From Bacteroidales bacterium (lineage in GTDB: Bacteria > Bacteroidota > Bacteroidia > Bacteroidales > UBA10428): a stretch of DNA of 9,544 bases. A program made the position numbers and the translations under genes. The DNA lies in contig JAFGVG010000249.1 of assembly GCA_016938095.1 (NCBI GenBank), positions 1-9,544 on the forward strand, in the 5' to 3' direction. Under the pieces are notes generated by a model. It made no database searches. It worked only from the letters and a program-made list of their open reading frames with translations, and was not told where the DNA came from. This document shows positions 6,747 to 9,544 of this stretch, piece by piece (the stretch's first letter is position 1; every line of letters starts with the position of its first letter).

Positions 6747-7688
6747 TCAGGCATATTGTACCAGCGTTTTCGAGGCTTTTTCAATGATGCGGTCTGCCAG
6801 CATGTAGGGTTCAAATCCATTGTCATAAATCGAAAGGAAAGCAGTCCCTGACCGTATCAGGCTGAAAAAACCTGTCAGCTCGTCATAAAGACGATCTGAC
6901 GATTCCACCCGGATATTTTTCATAAAGATAGGGTTTTCATTTTGATTAACGGCATGTTTTAAATACCAACCCGACAGGTCGTTAGTTATCAAATTGTATC
7001 TCAGGACACTGTCCTTTAACATTACTGTAATAAGGTGTTCGTCCTGTAAACTGACCATGTTGCAGCAATAGTTTACGGCACTTCCGTTGTCGAATTCCAA
7101 ACGGGCATTGATGATGTTGGGATGTGAGTTGAATATCCCCAGTCCTTTGGCCTTTATAAAGGTGTTCCGGGCCTTTATCAGGGCATTGACTATTTCGATG
7201 TCGGAGAGCAGTACCTCCGAAATAGTGGTTGAGGCAGGGGAATCCGTTATCCTTATTCCATGTTGAAATTCAATCATGGCAATAGCCTTGGGATCGGGAA
7301 TGGCTTCCAACAGGCCTTTCAGGTTGTATTTCCCTGTTCCGGAGCATTTTAGAATAACATTGGCTTCACGGGCAAGTTTAATCAGCGGGTAAACATTACC
7401 CGATGAACGGATTACCCGAGGGTAGAGGAAAACGTGTTTTGCCTTACGAAGCGCAAGGGTCAACATCCGGTTGATGAAGTTCCCTGAATTGCAAAAAATC
7501 CAGGCATCGGCCTTGGCGAGAATTGCCTCAGGATCAGTGTATTTTGCTCCGGTTTTTGCATCAATTGCTCCATCCTGCGCGTCATCGGTTATCCAACGGT
7601 CCGAGATACTCACCTGCGGTAACTGATCCAACGCACGGGCATGCCTGTTTACCTCATTGTAATAACCTGCAATTCCTACGTTTATCAT
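6747..7688 (-). CDS. Degenerate Gfo/Idh/MocA-like protein
   Basis: The 313-residue product has the outline of a Gfo/Idh/MocA oxidoreductase. It has an N-terminal Rossmann-like start (INVGIAGYYNE), a segment DAWIFCNSGNF where family members have vxIaTP, then KAKHVFLYPRV followed by PLIKLAREANVILKCS, and a C-terminal alpha/beta part. Several family hallmarks are missing. The glycine motif is G5-I-A-G8 without the third glycine. The EKP motif reads L88-Y89-P90, so the usual lysine is absent. The D-x-x-x-H pattern appears as D163-I-E-I-V with no histidine. It may therefore bind a nucleotide-sugar without redox activity, or be a structural partner. It is first in a likely two-gene unit with the sugar transferase, suggesting a role in glycan precursor supply. 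The start at 7688 has GGTGG just upstream and a perfect -7 box 17 nt away. Confidence 0.75.
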   Translation of the reverse strand: MINVGIAGYYNEVNRHARALDQLPQVSISDRWITDDAQDGAIDAKTGAKYTDPEAILAKADAWIFCNSGNFINRMLTLALRKAKHVFLYPRVIRSSGNVYPLIKLAREANVILKCSGTGKYNLKGLLEAIPDPKAIAMIEFQHGIRITDSPASTTISEVLLSDIEIVNALIKARNTFIKAKGLGIFNSHPNIINARLEFDNGSAVNYCCNMVSLQDEHLITVMLKDSVLRYNLITNDLSGWYLKHAVNQNENPIFMKNIRVESSDRLYDELTGFFSLIRSGTAFLSIYDNGFEPYMLADRIIEKASKTLVQYA

Positions 7689-7704
7689 TCCACCGGCATT
7701 TGCA

Positions 7705-7712
7705 CAAACATA
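7705..7712 (-). promoter_or_regulatory. -7 promoter box for the glycan gene pair
   Basis: The minus strand reads TATGTTTG, an exact match to TAnnTTTG, with 16 nt between the box and the ATG at 7688. A TTG lies 13 nt upstream of the box, too close for a normal -33 element, so only the -7 part is well supported. Confidence 0.5.
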
Positions 7713-7751
7713 AATTATTTCGAAACAAGGGATATTTTTTTTAGATTGAAC

Positions 7752-7774
7752 TTATCAACTAATTTTGTTGATAA
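7752..7774. promoter_or_regulatory. Inverted repeat (candidate operator) over the pcm promoter
   Basis: TTATCAAC (7752-7759) and GTTGATAA (7767-7774) are perfect 8-bp reverse complements around the 7-nt centre TAATTTT. The centre plus the first base of the right arm forms the -7 box, so a dimeric regulator bound here would cover the promoter. As RNA it could form a weak hairpin, but no T-run follows, so a terminator is unlikely. Confidence 0.5.
7760..7767 (+). promoter_or_regulatory. -7 promoter box for pcm
   Basis: TAATTTTG is an exact match to TAnnTTTG with 16 nt between it and the ATG at 7784, the same spacing as for the divergent gene. The -33 region is a T-tract without a clear TTG. Confidence 0.5.
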
Positions 7775-7783
7775 AACCGCACA

Positions 7784-8434
7784 ATGCAATTCATGGAAGA
7801 CACTTTTCAGCACAAGGGCCTGCGCAGAAAACTCGTTGAAGAAATCCGTAAAAAAGGTATCAGGGACGAAAAAGTGCTGGATGCTATTAATAAGGTACCC
7901 CGCCATTTGTTTATGGATAGCGGTTTTATAAAGTTTGCCTACCGCGATCAGGCCTTCCCTATCAGGGCAGGGCAGACTATTTCGCAACCTTATACGGTAG
8001 CGATTCAGACAGAATTGCTGCAGGTTGAGGCAGGGCACAAGGTGCTTGAGGTGGGAACCGGTTCGGGGTATCAGGCAGCCGTGCTGGCTGAGTTAGGAGC
8101 AAGGGTGTTTTCCATTGAACGACAAAAGGAACTTTATCTTTCGGCGCAGATATTACTAAATGAATTGCATTACCGGGTTCAGTTTTTTTATGGTGATGGT
8201 TACCAGGGACTTCCTACTTATGGTCCTTTCGACCGTATTCTCATTACAGCTGCTGCCCCTGTAATACCCGAAAAGCTGCTTGAACAGTTAAAGCCAGGAG
8301 GCAGGCTTGTTTTACCGGTTGGCGGATCTGATGCCCAGGTGATGACTTTGCTGGAAAAATCGGAGCATGGCGATTTTAAAAAAACTCAACATGGTTCTTT
8401 TGTTTTTGTGCCAATGTTGGGAGGAAAACAATAA
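7784..8434 (+). CDS. pcm: Protein-L-isoaspartate O-methyltransferase
   Basis: Pcm uses S-adenosylmethionine to methylate L-isoaspartyl residues in age-damaged cytoplasmic proteins, starting their repair. The 216-residue product has usual bacterial length and all recognisable motifs: VPRHLFM (38-44), GQTISQPYTVA (63-73), SAM motif VLEVGTGSGYQAAVLA (87-102), acidic E112 after strand 2, GDGYQGLP (137-144) with FDRILITAAA (149-158), LKPGGRLVLPVG (169-180), and the C-terminal FVPMLG. The first ATG at 7784 is used. A second at 7793 (MEDTFQHKGLRRKLV) would shorten it by three residues and looks equally like family N-termini. A hydrolase gene follows after 28 bp, probably in the same transcript. Confidence 0.95.
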   Translation: MQFMEDTFQHKGLRRKLVEEIRKKGIRDEKVLDAINKVPRHLFMDSGFIKFAYRDQAFPIRAGQTISQPYTVAIQTELLQVEAGHKVLEVGTGSGYQAAVLAELGARVFSIERQKELYLSAQILLNELHYRVQFFYGDGYQGLPTYGPFDRILITAAAPVIPEKLLEQLKPGGRLVLPVGGSDAQVMTLLEKSEHGDFKKTQHGSFVFVPMLGGKQ

Positions 8435-8462
8435 ATTGCGGTTTATTTAAAGAATCTGTTGC

Positions 8463-9107
8463 ATGCCTGCCATAACCATACAGCGCTTTGTTGTTAATGA
8501 ATTAGGTGTAAATACTTTTATCCTGCACGATTTTACCGGATCCTGCATAATTGTCGATCCGGGATGCCATGCCAAGGAGGAGTTTGATGCCGTGCTCACC
8601 TACATCCTTGAACATAAACTGAAACTGGTTGCCATTGTTAATACGCACGGTCATTTCGATCATATTTTTGGCAATGCCCGTTTTCAATCGGAATTCGGAT
8701 GCCCTGTCTATATGCATAAGGATGATCTGATGCTCGTAGAGGATGCGGATAAATACGCAGGTATTTTTGGCTTTGTGATCGACAAGCCGCCCCTGCCTGA
8801 AAAGTTTTTATCAGATGGAGATACCTTTGCCTTTGGCGAAAGCTGCCTCCGGGTATTGCATGTGCCCGGTCATTCCCGCGGTAGTATTTGTTTTTACAGT
8901 GAGCCTGATGGTTTTGTTATATGCGGAGATACACTTTTTTCCGGAAGTATAGGCCGGACAGATCTTCCGGGGGGCGATCACGCCACGCTCATTGATGCCA
9001 TAAAGAAAAAACTTATGACCTTGCCCCGATCGACAGTGGTTTGGCCCGGACATGGTCCAAAAACCACTGTTGGACATGAATATGATACAAATCCTTTTTT
9101 AACTTAA
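8463..9107 (+). CDS. Metallo-beta-lactamase-fold hydrolase, glyoxalase II-like (YcbL type)
   Basis: The 214-residue product is a compact MBL-fold enzyme with a full binuclear metal site: THGHFDH at 61-67 (H62, H64, D66, H67), H137 in VPGHSRGS, D156 in CGDTLF, and H197 in WPGHGP. The GSIGRTDLPGG segment after the metal-binding Asp is typical of small YcbL/glyoxalase II-like hydrolases. Members often hydrolyse thioesters such as S-lactoylglutathione, but the longer C-terminal substrate domain of classical GloB is missing, so the substrate is open. Bacteroidota often lack glutathione, which makes another thiol or substrate possible. It lies 28 bp after pcm and 57 bp before gcvP. Confidence 0.92.
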   Translation: MPAITIQRFVVNELGVNTFILHDFTGSCIIVDPGCHAKEEFDAVLTYILEHKLKLVAIVNTHGHFDHIFGNARFQSEFGCPVYMHKDDLMLVEDADKYAGIFGFVIDKPPLPEKFLSDGDTFAFGESCLRVLHVPGHSRGSICFYSEPDGFVICGDTLFSGSIGRTDLPGGDHATLIDAIKKKLMTLPRSTVVWPGHGPKTTVGHEYDTNPFLT

Positions 9108-9113
9108 ACGAAG

Positions 9114-9129
9114 GGAACAATTTTGTTCC
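9114..9129. promoter_or_regulatory. Palindrome upstream of gcvP
   Basis: GGAACAATTTTGTTCC has 7-bp perfect arms around a central TT, 6 bp after the hydrolase stop and 35 bp before the gcvP ATG. As RNA it would form a 6-bp stem with a 4-nt loop followed by GTTATTATTTT, so it may be a weak terminator. As DNA it may be an operator for gcvP. The sequence does not decide between these. Confidence 0.4.
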
Positions 9130-9164
9130 GTTATTATTTTAAATACCTACTTTAAACTGCTGCT

Positions 9165-9544
9165 ATGCATTCCGATCATTTTGCTTTCAGACATACAGGT
9201 CCCGGACAGGAAGATATTGCCACTATGCTGGAAAGAATTGGTGTTGCTTCCCTGGACGAATTAATTGAAAAAACCATACCTCCGGATATAAGGCTCGGAA
9301 AAGAACCTGACTTACCTGCAGGTATGAGCGAACAAGCCTATTATAACAAAATAAGATCGCTTGCACAGCTGAACAGGCTCTACAAAACCTACATAGGTAT
9401 GGGTTATTACGGAACGGTTATGCCAGCTGTTATCCAGCGCAATGTACTGGAGAATCCGGCCTGGTATACTTCCTATACACCTTATCAGGCTGAAATTTCG
9501 CAGGGAAGGCTTGAAGCCCTCCTGAATTTTCAGACCATGGTGAC
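9165..9544 (+). CDS. gcvP: Glycine dehydrogenase (decarboxylating), P-protein, N-terminal part (3' end outside window)
   Basis: The P-protein is the PLP enzyme of the glycine cleavage system: it decarboxylates glycine and passes the aminomethyl group to the lipoyl arm of H-protein. The 126 visible residues carry unmistakable N-terminal signatures: FAFRHTGPGQEDIATMLERIG (6-26), LDELIEKTIP (30-39), YIGMGYYGTVMPAVIQRN (76-93), and ENPAWYTSYTPYQAEISQGR (96-115) with LLNFQTMV. The PLP-binding lysine lies beyond the window edge, so full length and integrity are unknown. The ATG at 9165 gives the family's usual N-terminus. The 57-bp gap before it holds a palindrome, so it may be transcribed separately from pcm and the hydrolase gene. 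Confidence 0.95.
   Translation, partial: MHSDHFAFRHTGPGQEDIATMLERIGVASLDELIEKTIPPDIRLGKEPDLPAGMSEQAYYNKIRSLAQLNRLYKTYIGMGYYGTVMPAVIQRNVLENPAWYTSYTPYQAEISQGRLEALLNFQTMV

Noticed and set aside
8811..9077. Minus-strand 88-codon open frame within the hydrolase gene
   Set aside because: It is fully antisense to a gene with an intact metal site and shows no recognisable motif.
9148..9155. TACTTTAA before gcvP, also present at 4016-4023 before the DUF4294 gene
   Set aside because: Two identical 8-mers at different distances from the ATG (9 and 5 nt) are too little evidence; they match the -7 consensus only in part.

Overview
The window looks like ordinary chromosome from a member of the Bacteroidota, most likely the Bacteroidales/Marinilabiliales side. 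The reasons are a partial OmpA-like/TPR protein of a type I associate with Bacteroidales, a DUF4294-type exported protein, start codons without clear Shine-Dalgarno sequences, and exact or near matches to the Bacteroidota -7 promoter box TAnnTTTG just upstream of several starts. The taxon is an inference from gene content; no rRNA or tRNA gene is present.

Layout. Positions 1-1386 (+) hold the 3' part of the OmpA-like/TPR protein, followed by a strong hairpin terminator that works in both directions and runs into the stop of a convergent TrmH/SpoU-family RNA methyltransferase (1432-1965, -). From the divergent gap sucC (2059-3246, +) encodes the succinate-CoA ligase beta subunit, with no sucD in view. 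Its stop overlaps the stop of a two-gene minus-strand unit (3243-3906) encoding a YjdI-type Fe-S domain fused to a CDGSH domain, then a single-domain CDGSH protein. Divergent from it is a secreted DUF4294 protein (4029-4628, +), a 49-bp heptamer repeat, and the RNA 2',3'-cyclic phosphodiesterase thpR (4695-5261, +).

A minus-strand pair follows: a degenerate Gfo/Idh/MocA-like protein (6747-7688) upstream of a large membrane polyprenyl-phosphate sugar-1-phosphate transferase (5293-6711). This is probably a small glycan-initiation unit. The divergent gap at 7689-7783 carries -7 boxes for both directions and an 8-bp perfect inverted repeat over the plus-strand box. The plus strand then runs pcm (7784-8434), a glyoxalase II-like metallo-beta-lactamase-fold hydrolase (8463-9107), and the first 126 codons of gcvP (9165 to the window edge).

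Most of this is housekeeping: TCA cycle, one-carbon/glycine metabolism, protein repair and RNA processing. I found no convincing undescribed system, phage, transposon or CRISPR array. The best second looks are the Gfo/Idh/MocA-like protein lacking the usual catalytic residues beside a phosphoglycosyl transferase, the inverted repeat over the pcm promoter, the heptamer repeat, and the split CDGSH pair. No stretch longer than about 125 bp lacks a gene or a described element.
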